DNA of 41,084 bases from Streptomyces sp. (GCF_019510245.1 NZ_JAEKKT010000138.1:1-41084), one strand, 5' to 3'. Shown: positions 16,407 through 25,513, counted from the first letter of the stretch. The notes: generated by a model from the sequence alone, not told the origin. Made by a program: numbers and translations.

Positions 16407-17824
16407 CTCTCCCCACGGAGACTGCCCACCCTGAGCTCGAGGGCCTGGGCAAGTACGAATACGGCTGGGCCGACTCCGACACGGCCGGCGCCTCCGCCAA
16501 GCGCGGCATCAACGAGGACGTCGTCCGGGACATCTCCGCGAAGAAGTCCGAGCCCGAGTGGATGACCAAGCTCCGCCTCAAGGGCCTGCGCCTCTTCGAG
16601 AAGAAGCCCATGCCGAACTGGGGCTCCGACCTCTCCGGCATCGACTTCGACAACATCAAGTACTTCGTGCGCTCCACGGAGAAGCAGGCGGAGTCCTGGG
16701 AGGACCTGCCCGAGGACATCAAGAACACCTACGACAAGCTGGGCATCCCGGAGGCCGAGAAGCAGCGCCTGGTCGCCGGTGTCGCCGCCCAGTACGAGTC
16801 GGAGGTCGTCTACCACCAGATCCGCGAGGACCTGGAGGAGCAGGGCGTCATCTTCCTGGACACCGACACCGCGCTGAAGCAGCACCCGGACCTCTTCAAG
16901 GAGTACTTCGGCACCGTCATCCCGGTCGGTGACAACAAGTTCGCCTCCCTGAACACCGCCGTGTGGTCGGGCGGCTCCTTCATCTACGTCCCGCCGGGCG
17001 TCCACGTGGAGATCCCGCTGCAGGCCTACTTCCGCATCAACACGGAGAACATGGGCCAGTTCGAGCGGACCCTGATCATCGTCGACGAGGGTGCCTACGT
17101 GCACTACGTCGAGGGTTGCACGGCCCCGATCTACAAGTCGGACTCCCTGCACTCCGCGGTCGTCGAGATCATCGTCAAGAAGAACGCCCGCTGCCGCTAC
17201 ACGACCATCCAGAACTGGTCGAACAACGTCTACAACCTGGTCACCAAGCGCGCCGTCGCCTACGAGGGCGCCACCATGGAGTGGATCGACGGCAACATCG
17301 GCTCCAAGGTGACGATGAAGTACCCGGCCGTCTACCTGATGGGCGAGCACGCCAAGGGCGAGACCCTCTCCATCGCCTTCGCGGGCGAGGGCCAGCACCA
17401 GGACGCCGGTTCCAAGATGGTCCACATGGCGCCCAACACCTCCTCCAACATCGTCTCCAAGTCGGTGGCGCGCGGCGGCGGCCGTACCTCCTACCGCGGT
17501 CTGGTCGAGATCGGCGAGGGCGCGGCCGGATCCAAGTCGAACGTGCTGTGCGACGCACTGCTCGTCGACACGATCTCCCGTTCCGACACGTACCCCTACG
17601 TGGACGTCCGCGAGGACGACGTGTCCATGGGCCACGAGGCGACCGTCTCCAAGGTCTCCGAGGACCAGCTCTTCTACCTGATGAGCCGCGGACTCTCCGA
17701 GTTCGAGGCGATGGCGATGATCGTGCGCGGCTTCGTCGAGCCGATCGCCAAGGAGCTGCCCATGGAGTACGCCCTCGAACTCAACCGGCTGATCGAGCTC
17801 CAGATGGAAGGCGCGGTCGGCTAA
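16403..17824 (+). CDS. sufB: SufB, Fe-S cluster scaffold subunit
   Basis: A 473-residue SufB, the core scaffold of the SufBC2D complex that builds Fe-S clusters. It shows the typical N-terminal helical part ([20 protein letters not shown]), the beta-helix core with [20 protein letters not shown] and [20 protein letters not shown] (conserved cysteine for sulfur transfer), and the closing [20 protein letters not shown]. Length matches the family and no intein is present, unlike in some mycobacterial SufB proteins. It overlaps sufR by 4 nt. Confidence 0.97.
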   Translation: MTLPTETAHPELEGLGKYEYGWADSDTAGASAKRGINEDVVRDISAKKSEPEWMTKLRLKGLRLFEKKPMPNWGSDLSGIDFDNIKYFVRSTEKQAESWEDLPEDIKNTYDKLGIPEAEKQRLVAGVAAQYESEVVYHQIREDLEEQGVIFLDTDTALKQHPDLFKEYFGTVIPVGDNKFASLNTAVWSGGSFIYVPPGVHVEIPLQAYFRINTENMGQFERTLIIVDEGAYVHYVEGCTAPIYKSDSLHSAVVEIIVKKNARCRYTTIQNWSNNVYNLVTKRAVAYEGATMEWIDGNIGSKVTMKYPAVYLMGEHAKGETLSIAFAGEGQHQDAGSKMVHMAPNTSSNIVSKSVARGGGRTSYRGLVEIGEGAAGSKSNVLCDALLVDTISRSDTYPYVDVREDDVSMGHEATVSKVSEDQLFYLMSRGLSEFEAMAMIVRGFVEPIAKELPMEYALELNRLIELQMEGAVG

Positions 17825-17879
17825 GCGACCGCCGTCACCGTCAAGCCACTCACGTAAGAAAGCGAGCAGACCGACAGCC

Positions 17880-19100
17880 ATGGCTGAGGCTCAGAACTCC
17901 CCCACCCTCGGATCCGCTCGGGCGGGGGGACCCCCACCGGTGGGCTCCACCACCGCCGGCGCCATCGCGGTGGCCGCCGAGTCGACCGTCGCCACGCGCA
18001 TGAGCGCGCCCCCGTCCTTCGACGTCGCGGACTTCCCGGTCCCGCACGGCCGCGAGGAGGAGTGGCGGTTCACCCCGCTGGAGCGCCTGCGCGGGCTGCA
18101 CGACGGCACGGCGGTCGCCACCGACGACAGCCTGAAGGTCGTGGTGGAGGCCCCCGAGGGCGTCACCGTCGAGCTGGTCGGCCGCGACGACCCCCGGCTC
18201 GGCCGGGCCGGCGCCCCCGTGGACCGGGTCGCCGCCCAGGCGTACTCCGCCTTCGAGCGGGCCGGCGTGGTCACCGTCCCCAAGGAGACGGTGCTCACCG
18301 AGCCGATCCGGATCAGGGTGCACGGCCAGGGCGGCGTCGCCTTCGGCCACCAGGTGATCGAGCTGGGCGCCTTCGCCGAGGCCGTCGTCGTCATCGACCA
18401 CACCGGTGACGTGGTCACCGCCGCCAACGTCGAGTACGTCCTGGGTGACGGCGCCAAGCTCACCGTCGTCTCCGTCCAGGACTGGGACGACAAGGCCGTC
18501 CACGTGGCCCAGCACAACGCCCTGATCGGCCGCGACGCCAGCTTCAAGTCCGTGGTGGTCACCTTCGGCGGCAACCTCGTACGGCTGCACCCGCGCGTCG
18601 CCTACGCCGGCTCCGGCGGCGAGGCCGAGCTGTACGGCCTGTACTTCACCGACGCCGGGCAGCACCAGGAGCACCGCCTGCTGGTCGACCACAACACCCC
18701 GCACTGCAAGTCCAACGTCGCCTACAAGGGCGCGCTCCAGGGCGAGGACGCGCACGCGGTGTGGATCGGCGACGTCCTCATCGAGGCCAAGGCCGAGGGC
18801 ACTGACACCTACGAGATGAACCGCAACCTGGTCCTCACGGACGGCGCGCGGGTCGACTCGGTGCCGAACCTGGAGATCGAGACCGGCGAGATCGTCGGCG
18901 CCGGCCACGCCTCGGCCACCGGCCGCTTCGACGACGAGCAGCTCTTCTACCTGATGGCCCGCGGCATCCCGGAGTACGAGGCCCGCCGCCTGGTGGTCCG
19001 CGGCTTCTTCGCCGAACTGGTCCAGCAGATCGGTGTCGCCGACATCGAGGAGCGCCTGCTCGCCAAGATCGAGGAGGAGCTGGAGGCCTCGGTCGCATGA
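17880..19100 (+). CDS. sufD: SufD, Fe-S scaffold partner of SufB
   Basis: A 406-residue SufD with the family core: VPHGREEEWRFTPLERL, HVAQHNALIGRDASFKSVVVTFGG, HNTPHCKSNVAYKGALQGEDAHAVW and the C-terminal QLFYLMARGIPEYEARRLVVRGFFAEL. It pairs with SufB and SufC. The N-terminus is odd: residues ~7-22 (SPTLGSARAGGPPPVG) are encoded by a GC-rich hairpin that looks like a Streptomyces intergenic repeat inserted in frame. Conserved-looking sequence resumes at STTAGAIAVAAES. This variable leader precedes the folded domain, so function is probably unaffected. It starts 55 nt after sufB and overlaps the Rieske gene by 4 nt. Confidence 0.95.
   Translation: MAEAQNSPTLGSARAGGPPPVGSTTAGAIAVAAESTVATRMSAPPSFDVADFPVPHGREEEWRFTPLERLRGLHDGTAVATDDSLKVVVEAPEGVTVELVGRDDPRLGRAGAPVDRVAAQAYSAFERAGVVTVPKETVLTEPIRIRVHGQGGVAFGHQVIELGAFAEAVVVIDHTGDVVTAANVEYVLGDGAKLTVVSVQDWDDKAVHVAQHNALIGRDASFKSVVVTFGGNLVRLHPRVAYAGSGGEAELYGLYFTDAGQHQEHRLLVDHNTPHCKSNVAYKGALQGEDAHAVWIGDVLIEAKAEGTDTYEMNRNLVLTDGARVDSVPNLEIETGEIVGAGHASATGRFDDEQLFYLMARGIPEYEARRLVVRGFFAELVQQIGVADIEERLLAKIEEELEASVA
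17897..17936. repeat. GC hairpin repeat inserted inside the sufD coding start
   Basis: The segment runs CTCCCCCACCCTCGG, then ATCCGCTCGGG and CGGGGGGACCCCCA. It forms an imperfect hairpin (CCCCC at 17899-17903 with the G-run at 17924-17929) and matches by eye the C5ACYCTCGG...CTCG-rGC-G6ACCCCCA element common between Streptomyces genes. Here it lies within codons 6-19 of sufD and keeps the frame open. Confidence 0.65.
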
Positions 19101-19423
19101 CGTCCACTGCGTTCGTACGCGCCTGCGGGCTGAGCGAGCTGGAGGAGGACACCCCGAAGCGGGTGGAACTCGACGGCACGCCGGTCTCGGTCGTGAAGAC
19201 CGAGGGGGAGGTGTTCGCCATCCACGACATCTGCTCCCACGCCAACGTCTCGCTCTCCGAGGGCGAGGTGGAGGACTGCCAGATCGAGTGCTGGCTGCAC
19301 GGCTCCAGCTTCGACCTGCGCACCGGCAAGCCGTCCGGCCTCCCGGCCACGCGCCCCGTCCCCGTATACCCCGTAAAGATCGAAGGGGACGACGTGCTCG
19401 TCTCCCTCACCCAGGAGTCCTGA
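19097..19423 (+). CDS. Rieske-type [2Fe-2S] ferredoxin in the SUF operon
   Basis: A 108-residue single-domain Rieske protein of the dioxygenase-ferredoxin/NirD type. Cluster ligands are plain: CSH at about residues 52-54 and CWLH about 20 residues later (C-x-H...C-x2-H). It has no signal peptide, so it is a cytosolic electron carrier. It lies between sufD and sufC with a 4-nt overlap upstream and an 8-nt gap downstream, the usual actinobacterial SUF arrangement. Its likely role is electron delivery during assembly, or being a first client of it; the exact partner is not visible from sequence. Confidence 0.93.
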   Translation: MTSTAFVRACGLSELEEDTPKRVELDGTPVSVVKTEGEVFAIHDICSHANVSLSEGEVEDCQIECWLHGSSFDLRTGKPSGLPATRPVPVYPVKIEGDDVLVSLTQES

Positions 19424-19430
19424 GGCACCC

Positions 19431-20195
19431 ATGGCAACGCTTGAAATCCGAGACCTGCACGTCACCGTCGAGGCCGACAACGCCACGAAGGAGATCCTCA
19501 AGGGCGTCGACCTCACCGTGAAGCAGGGCGAGACGCACGCCATCATGGGCCCCAACGGCTCCGGCAAGTCGACGCTCGCCTACTCCCTCGCGGGTCACCC
19601 GAAGTACACGATCACCGGCGGCACCGTGCTGCTCGACGGCGAGGACGTCCTGGAGATGTCCGTCGACGAGCGCGCCCGCGCGGGCCTGTTCCTGGCGATG
19701 CAGTACCCGGTCGAGGTCCCGGGTGTCTCGGTCTCCAACTTCCTGCGCACCTCCGCCACCGCGATCCGCGGCGAGGCCCCCAAGCTGCGCACCTGGGTGA
19801 AGGAGGTCAAGGAGACCATGGAGCGCCTCTCCATGGACCCCTCCTTCGCCGAGCGCAACGTCAACGAGGGCTTCTCCGGCGGTGAGAAGAAGCGCCACGA
19901 GATCCTCCAGCTCGAACTGCTCAAGCCGAAGATCGCGATCCTCGACGAGACCGACTCCGGCCTCGACGTCGACGCCCTTCGCATCGTCTCCGAGGGCGTC
20001 AACCGCGTCCGCGAGACCGGCGAGGTCGGCACCCTGCTGATCACGCATTACACGCGCATCCTGCGCTACATCAAGCCCGACTTCGTCCACGTCTTCTCCG
20101 CCGGCCGGATCGTCGAGTCCGGCGGCGCCGAGCTCGCCGACAAGCTGGAGGACGAGGGCTACGAGGCATACACGAAGGGTGGCGTATCCGCGTGA
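19431..20195 (+). CDS. sufC: SufC, ABC-type ATPase of the Fe-S assembly complex
   Basis: A 254-residue soluble ABC ATPase. The Walker A is GPNGSGKSTL (about residues 42-51), the SufC-type signature FSGGEKKRHEILQ and the Walker B AILDETDSGLDVDAL, with Asp-Glu-Thr as in SufC rather than the transporter form. The H-loop is LLITHYTRIL. SufC binds SufB and SufD and its ATP cycle reshapes the scaffold. The 3' end overlaps sufS by 4 nt. Confidence 0.97.
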   Translation: MATLEIRDLHVTVEADNATKEILKGVDLTVKQGETHAIMGPNGSGKSTLAYSLAGHPKYTITGGTVLLDGEDVLEMSVDERARAGLFLAMQYPVEVPGVSVSNFLRTSATAIRGEAPKLRTWVKEVKETMERLSMDPSFAERNVNEGFSGGEKKRHEILQLELLKPKIAILDETDSGLDVDALRIVSEGVNRVRETGEVGTLLITHYTRILRYIKPDFVHVFSAGRIVESGGAELADKLEDEGYEAYTKGGVSA

Positions 20196-21448
20196 CACAG
20201 TTGCCGGGCCTCCTCGACACCGAGGCGATCCGCAAGGACTTCCCCGTCCTGGACCGCCTGGTTCACGACGGCAAGAAGCTCGTGTACCTGGACAACGCGG
20301 CCACCAGCCAGAAGCCGCGCCAGGTACTGGACGTCCTCAGCGAGTACTACGAGCGCCACAACGCCAACGTCCACCGCGGTGTGCATGTGCTCGCCGAGGA
20401 GGCCACGGCGATGTACGAGGGCGCGCGCGACAAGGTCGCGGAGTTCGTCAACGCGCCCAGCCGCGACGAGGTGATCTTCACCAAGAACGCCTCCGAGTCG
20501 CTGAACCTCGTGGCCAACATGCTCGGCTGGGCCGACGAGCCCTACCGGGTGGACCACGAGACCGAGATCGTCATCACGGAGATGGAGCACCACTCCAACA
20601 TCGTGCCGTGGCAGCTGCTGGCGCAGCGCACCGGCGCGAAGCTGAAGTGGTTCGGCCTCACCGACGACGGCCGCCTCGACCTGTCCAACATCGACGAGGT
20701 CATCACCGAGAAGACGAAGATCGTTTCCTTCGTGCTGGTCTCCAACATCCTGGGCACGGTCAACCCGGTCGAGGCGATAGTGCGCCGCGCCCAGGAGGTC
20801 GGCGCCCTCGTCTGCATCGACGCCTCCCAGGCCGCGCCCCACATGCCGCTGGACGTGCAGGCCCTGCAGGCCGACTTCGTGGCCTTCACCGGCCACAAGA
20901 TGTGCGGCCCGACCGGCATCGGCGTCCTCTGGGGCCGCCAGGAGCTGCTCGAGGACCTGCCGCCGTTCCTCGGCGGCGGCGAGATGATCGAGACCGTGTC
21001 GATGCACTCGTCGACCTACGCCCCGGCGCCCCACAAGTTCGAGGCGGGCACCCCGCCGATCGCCCAGGCGGTCGGCCTCGGCGCGGCCATCGACTACCTC
21101 GGCGCCATCGGCATGGACAAGATCCTCGCCCATGAGCACGCGCTGACCGAGTACGCGGTGCAGCAGCTCCAGCAGGTCCCGGACCTGAAGATCATCGGCC
21201 CCACCACGGCCGAGGACCGGGGCGCCGCGATCTCCTTCACCCTCGGGGACATCCACCCGCACGACGTGGGCCAGGTCCTCGACGAGCAGGGCATCGCGGT
21301 CCGGGTCGGCCACCACTGCGCCCGCCCCGTCTGCCTGCGCTACGGAATTCCTGCGACCACGCGAGCGTCGTTCTATCTGTACTCCACTCCGGCCGAGATC
21401 GACGCTCTGGTCGAGGGCCTGGAGCACGTACGGAACTTCTTCGGCTGA
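20192..21448 (+). CDS. sufS: SufS, type II cysteine desulfurase
   Basis: A 418-residue PLP enzyme that takes sulfur from cysteine as a persulfide. The PLP lysine is in FTGHKMCGPTG at Lys236, the PLP-stacking region is MEHHSNIVPW, and the catalytic cysteine in RVGHHCARPV is at Cys376 with the short loop typical of SufS (group II) rather than IscS. Length is normal. The start overlaps the sufC stop. The sulfur acceptor is SufU, encoded 18 nt downstream. Confidence 0.97.
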   Translation: MTQLPGLLDTEAIRKDFPVLDRLVHDGKKLVYLDNAATSQKPRQVLDVLSEYYERHNANVHRGVHVLAEEATAMYEGARDKVAEFVNAPSRDEVIFTKNASESLNLVANMLGWADEPYRVDHETEIVITEMEHHSNIVPWQLLAQRTGAKLKWFGLTDDGRLDLSNIDEVITEKTKIVSFVLVSNILGTVNPVEAIVRRAQEVGALVCIDASQAAPHMPLDVQALQADFVAFTGHKMCGPTGIGVLWGRQELLEDLPPFLGGGEMIETVSMHSSTYAPAPHKFEAGTPPIAQAVGLGAAIDYLGAIGMDKILAHEHALTEYAVQQLQQVPDLKIIGPTTAEDRGAAISFTLGDIHPHDVGQVLDEQGIAVRVGHHCARPVCLRYGIPATTRASFYLYSTPAEIDALVEGLEHVRNFFG

Positions 21449-21466
21449 AGGGCGTGAGCTGAGACC

Positions 21467-21937
21467 GTGAAGCTGGACTCGATGTACCAGGAAGTCATCC
21501 TGGACCACTACAAGCACCCGCACGGGCGTGGTCTCAGGGATGGCGACGCCGAGGTACACCATGTGAACCCGACGTGCGGCGACGAGATCACCCTCCGAGT
21601 GAAGTACGACGGCACGACGATCGAGGACGTCTCGTACGAGGGCCAGGGCTGCTCCATCAGCCAGGCTTCGGCCTCCGTACTGAACGACCTGCTGGTCGGC
21701 AAGGACCTGGCGGACGCGCAGAAGATCCAGGAGACCTTCCTGGAGCTCATGCAGTCCAAGGGCCGGCTGGAGCCCGACGACGCGATGGAGGACGTCCTGG
21801 AGGACGCGGTCGCGTTCGCCGGAGTCTCCAAGTACCCGGCCCGGGTCAAGTGCGCCCTCCTGAGCTGGATGGCGTGGAAGGACGCGACGGCGCAGGCCCT
21901 GGGTGGCGCGGCCGACGCCGAAAGGAAGACGGCATGA
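21467..21937 (+). CDS. sufU: SufU, zinc-dependent sulfur acceptor for SufS
   Basis: A 156-residue IscU-fold protein. The three conserved cysteines are in NPTCGDE (Cys37), GQGCSIS (Cys62) and RVKCALL (Cys129). The long insertion between the second and third cysteines (LMQSKGRLEPDDAMEDVLEDA) marks it as SufU, a Zn-bound sulfur-transfer partner of SufS in Gram-positive bacteria, rather than the IscU scaffold. Its stop overlaps the start of sufT (ATGA). Confidence 0.95.
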   Translation: MKLDSMYQEVILDHYKHPHGRGLRDGDAEVHHVNPTCGDEITLRVKYDGTTIEDVSYEGQGCSISQASASVLNDLLVGKDLADAQKIQETFLELMQSKGRLEPDDAMEDVLEDAVAFAGVSKYPARVKCALLSWMAWKDATAQALGGAADAERKTA

Positions 21938-22266
21938 GCGAGACCGTTGAGATGAAGCCGGCCTCCGAGGAGGAACTCCGCGAGGCTCTGTACGACGTCG
22001 TCGACCCCGAGCTGGGCATCGACGTGGTCAACCTCGGGCTGATCTACGGCATCCACATCGACGACGCGAACATCGCGACGATCGACATGACCCTGACCTC
22101 GGCGGCCTGTCCGCTGACCGATGTCATCGAGGACCAGGCCAAGTCCGCCACGGACGGTCTCGTCAACGAACTGCGCATCAACTGGGTCTGGATGCCCCCG
22201 TGGGGCCCCGACAAGATCACCGACGACGGCCGCGAGCAGCTGCGGGCGCTCGGGTTCAACGTCTGA
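21934..22266 (+). CDS. sufT: SufT-like MIP18/DUF59 protein
   Basis: A 110-residue protein of the DUF59/MIP18 (PaaD-like) family. It starts from ATG 21934, where it overlaps sufU by 4 nt. The core is EALYDVVDPELGIDVVNLGLIYG, followed by TLTSAACPLTDVIEDQ containing the conserved cysteine, and a C-terminal VWMPPWGPDKITDDGREQLRALG. SufT proteins assist Fe-S cluster maturation or delivery. The open frame continues upstream out of sufU, but only this start gives the family N-terminus. It is the last gene of the SUF operon, followed at once by a strong terminator. Confidence 0.92.
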   Translation: MSETVEMKPASEEELREALYDVVDPELGIDVVNLGLIYGIHIDDANIATIDMTLTSAACPLTDVIEDQAKSATDGLVNELRINWVWMPPWGPDKITDDGREQLRALGFNV

Positions 22267-22281
22267 GATCCCGGCACACGA

Positions 22282-22315
22282 AAGCGGCGGCACCCTCTCC
22301 GGGGTGCCGCCGCTT
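22282..22315 (+). terminator. Terminator of the SUF operon
   Basis: A perfect 14-bp stem (22282-22295 with 22302-22315) with loop TCTCCG starts 15 nt after the sufT stop. It also sits just before the stop codon of the convergent AbfB-domain gene, so it may serve both. Confidence 0.88.
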
Positions 22316-22324
22316 CGCCATGTC

Positions 22325-23185
22325 TCAGCTCAGCCCGCCCACGAGGTCGAAGAAGAAGTCCTCGCGGTTGGTCGTGTTGTAGCCGTAGGGGTCCAGGCGC
22401 AGCTGGAAGTTCTTGTGCCGCAGGGCGTAGTTGGGGTAGTTCACCGACTGGAACAGCACGTCGTCCGAGAACGGCGACTTCTGCGGGCAGAAGGTGGCGT
22501 CCTGCTTGAAGAGGGAGCTGCCGTCGTTGCTCTCGGCGCGCAGCACGAAGTTCTGGTGGCGCAGGTACAGCCCGTCGTGCGTGGCGAAGGAGTAACAGGA
22601 GGCGTTCGCCAGGCCCTTGACCAGGTCGAAGGTCGAGTCCTCGCGGGACTCGGAGCCGCTGGGCTGGTCGAGATACACGTAACTGCCGCTCACGTGCCAG
22701 TAGCGGTCCGGGTAGTTGACCGAGCGGACCGACTTCCCGTCGGAGCCGGGTTGTTGCGCCGAACCGCCCGAACTCCCCTTGCCGGGCGTGGACTTGGAAG
22801 GCTTGGCGCTGGACGGCGCGGACTTCGGGCCGGTGCCGGACGAGGCGGTCGTCGCCGTACCGGACTTGGACGCGGACGCGCTCGGCGAGGTCGCCGACAT
22901 CCCCGACGTGCCCTTCGGCGGCGCGGTGGTGCCCGGTGCGGACGGCGAGGCGAAGGACAGCAGGCCGGGGCCGTTGTCGGTGTTCGCGGACGCCGTGGGA
23001 TGCGGTGACGCCTGGTCAGGGGCGTTGTGGCTGACGGTTATCGCCGTGATGCAGGCGACGACGGTGGCGACGGCCAGCGTGCCGGCCAGCCAGAGTCTTC
23101 GGGTTCCGGGAGCCCGGGAAGTGTCGGGGGCCCAGCCGTTCTCCCAGGCGGGATGCGGCGGGGGTTGGGGGGTGGTTTCTGGCAT
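22325..23185 (-). CDS. Membrane-anchored AbfB-domain protein
   Basis: A 286-residue protein. Residues ~1-30 are cytosolic and Pro-rich, followed by one membrane segment (LWLAGTLAVATVVACITAITV), a ~95-residue Ser/Ala/Pro/Gly/Thr-rich linker and a C-terminal ~140-residue beta-trefoil of the AbfB (arabinofuranosidase B carbohydrate-binding, PF05270-like) type. The trefoil repeats are visible as SVNYPDRYWHVSGSYVYL, THDGLYLRHQNFVLRAE and SVNYPNYALRHKNFQLRLD. It likely displays a sugar-binding domain outside the cell and carries no catalytic domain. ATG 23185 is preferred over 23209 because GGAGGAAAC lies just ahead of it. It is convergent with the SUF operon. Confidence 0.85.
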   Translation of the reverse strand: MPETTPQPPPHPAWENGWAPDTSRAPGTRRLWLAGTLAVATVVACITAITVSHNAPDQASPHPTASANTDNGPGLLSFASPSAPGTTAPPKGTSGMSATSPSASASKSGTATTASSGTGPKSAPSSAKPSKSTPGKGSSGGSAQQPGSDGKSVRSVNYPDRYWHVSGSYVYLDQPSGSESREDSTFDLVKGLANASCYSFATHDGLYLRHQNFVLRAESNDGSSLFKQDATFCPQKSPFSDDVLFQSVNYPNYALRHKNFQLRLDPYGYNTTNREDFFFDLVGGLS

Positions 23186-23454
23186 GCGTGTTTCCTCCAG
23201 CGGCGCCAAGGCAGCGGCCGGGGATGTGAGGGTGGGGTGAGTGAAGTGTGAAGCGGTGATGGATCACAGAGGTGCACAGACTAGTGGAGTGACGGGCCTG
23301 CTGGGGCCAGTTTCAGCTAGCGATTTCTGTGAAGATTAAACATCCCCGTGTGCCGTGTGGGAGTGGAATCGGCGACGCCGACGGTGTGCACCTGCCGGGG
23401 GAACGTCGGCCGCGGGGAAACCCGTTTCTGGCCGTGCGGTCCGAGGCCGCCCGG

Positions 23455-23495
23455 TTGTGTACACCCGTACACAACGTTGCGTACACTCGTACACA
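23455..23495 (+). promoter_or_regulatory. Twin operators GTAC-N4-GTAC overlapping a leaderless promoter
   Basis: Site 1 (23455-23474) is TTGTGTAC-ACCC-GTACACAA with perfect 8-bp arms. Site 2 (23478-23495) is TGCGTAC-ACTC-GTACACA with one arm mismatch and the same 4-nt spacer. The centres are 22 bp apart, two helical turns. TACACT at 23482-23487 inside site 2 is a -10 candidate ending 7 nt before the ATG at 23495, and there is no room for a ribosome site. The TetR protein two genes down is the obvious ligand. Confidence 0.75.
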
Positions 23496-23815
23496 TGGGA
23501 TACCTGACGCTCGCCGGCGCCATAGCCGCCGAGGTCGCCGCCACGACGGCGATGAAGTACGCGGACGGATTCACCAGGCTCTGGCCCTCGTTGCTGACGG
23601 CACTGGGATACGTCGTCTCGTTCCTGCTCCTGGCCGAGACGCTGAAGACCGTGTCGATCGGCACGGCGTACGCGATCTGGTCCGGGGTCGGCACCGCAGC
23701 CATCGCCGTGCTCGGCCTGCTGCTCTTCGGGGAGGGACTGAGCACCGTCAAGATCGCCGGGATCGTGCTGATCATCGGGGGAGTGGTGGTCCTGAACCTG
23801 GGAGGTGCGCACTGA
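23495..23815 (+). CDS. Small multidrug resistance (SMR) family transporter
   Basis: A 106-residue four-helix transporter. It has the essential membrane glutamate at Glu13 in LAGAIAAEVAATTAMKYADGF, the helix-3 signature GTAYAIWSGVGTAAIAVLGLL and a final LVLIIGGVVVLNLGG helix. SMR pumps are proton-coupled exporters of cationic drugs or guanidinium compounds and act as dimers; some need a paired subunit, but none is seen here. The start at 23495 is fixed by the promoter/operator that ends there, implying leaderless translation. The stop shares one base with the start of the TetR gene (TGATG). Confidence 0.92.
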   Translation: MGYLTLAGAIAAEVAATTAMKYADGFTRLWPSLLTALGYVVSFLLLAETLKTVSIGTAYAIWSGVGTAAIAVLGLLLFGEGLSTVKIAGIVLIIGGVVVLNLGGAH

Positions 23816-24351
23816 TGCCCCGCCGTTACGACCCCGACCGCCGGCAGCGGATCATCGAGGCGGCGATCCGCGTGGTCGGCGAGAACGGGCTCGCCGGGCT
23901 GAGCCATCGCACCGTCGCCGCCGAGGCCGACGTCCCGCTCGGCTCCACGACGTACCACTTCAGGACCCTCGACGAACTGATGGTCGCCGCGCTGCGCCAG
24001 GCGAACGAGGGCTTCGCCAAGACGGTCGCCGCGCACGGCGGCCTGGACGACCCCGCGACGGACCTCGCCACCGCCCTCGCCCGCATCCTCGGCGACTGGC
24101 TGGGCGGCGACCGTACCGCCGTGGAGCTGGAGTACGAGCTCTACCTCGCCGCCCTGCGCCGCCCGGCCCTGCGCCCCGTCGCCGCCGAGTGGGCCGACGA
24201 CCTCGCCGAACGGCTGACCCGGCGCACCGACCCCGTCACCGCGCGGGCGCTGGTCGCGCTCCTGGACGGCATCTGCCTCCAGGTGCTGCTGACGGGGACG
24301 CCGTACGACGAGGGGTACGCGCGGCAGGTCCTGGCGCGCGTGATTCCCTGA
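23815..24351 (+). CDS. TetR-family regulator of the SMR transporter
   Basis: A 178-residue TetR protein with its helix-turn-helix at residues ~10-50 (RQRIIEAAIRVVGENGLAGLSHRTVAAEADV then GSTTYHFRTLDELM). The rest is the helical ligand domain, including a TetR_C-like LLDGICLQVLLTG region. It is translationally joined to the SMR gene by TGATG. It most likely binds the two GTAC-N4-GTAC palindromes in front of the pair and is released by a substrate of the pump (inference from context). Confidence 0.92.
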   Translation: MPRRYDPDRRQRIIEAAIRVVGENGLAGLSHRTVAAEADVPLGSTTYHFRTLDELMVAALRQANEGFAKTVAAHGGLDDPATDLATALARILGDWLGGDRTAVELEYELYLAALRRPALRPVAAEWADDLAERLTRRTDPVTARALVALLDGICLQVLLTGTPYDEGYARQVLARVIP

Positions 24352-24523
24352 GCGGAACGCGCCCGTCGCTCCCTTCACCACAGACCGCGCACGCCCCGAC
24401 GCGCGCCCCTGGCTGTACGGCGTCCCCGACGCCACCCCGCCCGGCGCACCTCCACGGCCCGCCCCCTGAGACGCCCCGCACGCTGGTTCGCCTCGCAGGC
24501 CCCTGGCCGGTTAGGTTGCCCTC

Positions 24524-25513
24524 ATGACCGACACGACTGCTCCCCGCCCCACCGGTGCCGCCGCCGCCGGCCTCGCCACCATCGCCGCCGACGGCACCGT
24601 TCTCGACACCTGGTTCCCCGCCCCCGGGCTGGTCGCCGAGCCCGGCCCGGCCGGCACCGAGACGCTCTCCACCGAGCAGGCCGTGGAACTCCTCGGCGAG
24701 GGTGCGGCCAAGGCGATCGGCCCGGACGTCCGCCGCAACGTGGAGGTCGTCGCGGTCCGTACGGTCATCGCCTCCCTCGACGACAAGCCGCTCGACACCC
24801 ACGACGCCTACCTGCGCCTGCACCTGCTCTCGCACCGCCTGGTGAAGCCGCACGGCCAGAGCCTGGAGGGCATCTTCGGCCTCCTCGCCAACGTCGCCTG
24901 GACCTCCCTCGGCCCGGTGGCCGTCGATGACATCGAGAAGGTCCGGCTGAACGCCCGCGCCGAGGGCCTGCACCTCCAGGTGACCTCGATCGACAAGTTC
25001 CCGCGGATGACCGACTACGTCGTCCCGAGGGGCGTGCGCATCGCCGACGCCGACCGGGTCCGCCTCGGCGCGCACCTCTCCGAGGGCACCACCGTCATGC
25101 ACGAGGGCTTCGTCAACTTCAACGCCGGCACGCTGGGCACCTCGATGGTCGAGGGCCGTATCTCGGCCGGTGTCGTGGTCGGCGACGGCTCGGACATCGG
25201 CGGCGGCGCCTCCACCATGGGCACGCTGTCCGGCGGCGGCAACGTCGTCATCGCCATCGGCGAGCGCTGCCTGATCGGCGCCGAGGCGGGCGTCGGCATC
25301 GCCCTCGGCGACGAGTGCGTGGTCGAGGCCGGCCTCTACGTCACCGCGGGCACCCGGGTCACCATGCCCGACGGCCAGATCGTCAAGGCCCGCGAACTGA
25401 ACGGCGCCTCCAACATCCTCTTCCGCCGCAACTCGGTCTCCGGCGCCGTCGAGGCCCGCCCGAACAACGCGGTCTGGGACGGGCTGAACGAGATCCTGCA
25501 CAGCCACAACTGA
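24524..25513 (+). CDS. dapD: 2,3,4,5-tetrahydropyridine-2,6-dicarboxylate N-succinyltransferase
   Basis: A 329-residue DapD of the actinobacterial type, making N-succinyl-2-amino-6-ketopimelate in the lysine/diaminopimelate pathway. The left-handed beta-helix is seen as hexapeptide-like repeats: [81 protein letters not shown]. The conserved GNIFRRNS-type end is here SNILFRRNS. The ATG at 24524 lacks a Shine-Dalgarno and is preceded at the right distance by TAGGTT (24512-24517), suggesting leaderless expression. dapA lies 2.2 kb downstream on the other strand. Confidence 0.94.
   Translation: MTDTTAPRPTGAAAAGLATIAADGTVLDTWFPAPGLVAEPGPAGTETLSTEQAVELLGEGAAKAIGPDVRRNVEVVAVRTVIASLDDKPLDTHDAYLRLHLLSHRLVKPHGQSLEGIFGLLANVAWTSLGPVAVDDIEKVRLNARAEGLHLQVTSIDKFPRMTDYVVPRGVRIADADRVRLGAHLSEGTTVMHEGFVNFNAGTLGTSMVEGRISAGVVVGDGSDIGGGASTMGTLSGGGNVVIAIGERCLIGAEAGVGIALGDECVVEAGLYVTAGTRVTMPDGQIVKARELNGASNILFRRNSVSGAVEARPNNAVWDGLNEILHSHN

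Noticed and set aside
16085..17881. 598-codon minus-strand frame opposite sufR-sufB
   Set aside because: Antisense shadow of well-recognised SUF genes.
19097..19423. Ferredoxin subunit of a dioxygenase operon
   Set aside because: No oxygenase components are nearby; the gene is embedded with overlaps in the SUF operon, where such a Rieske protein is standard in actinobacteria.
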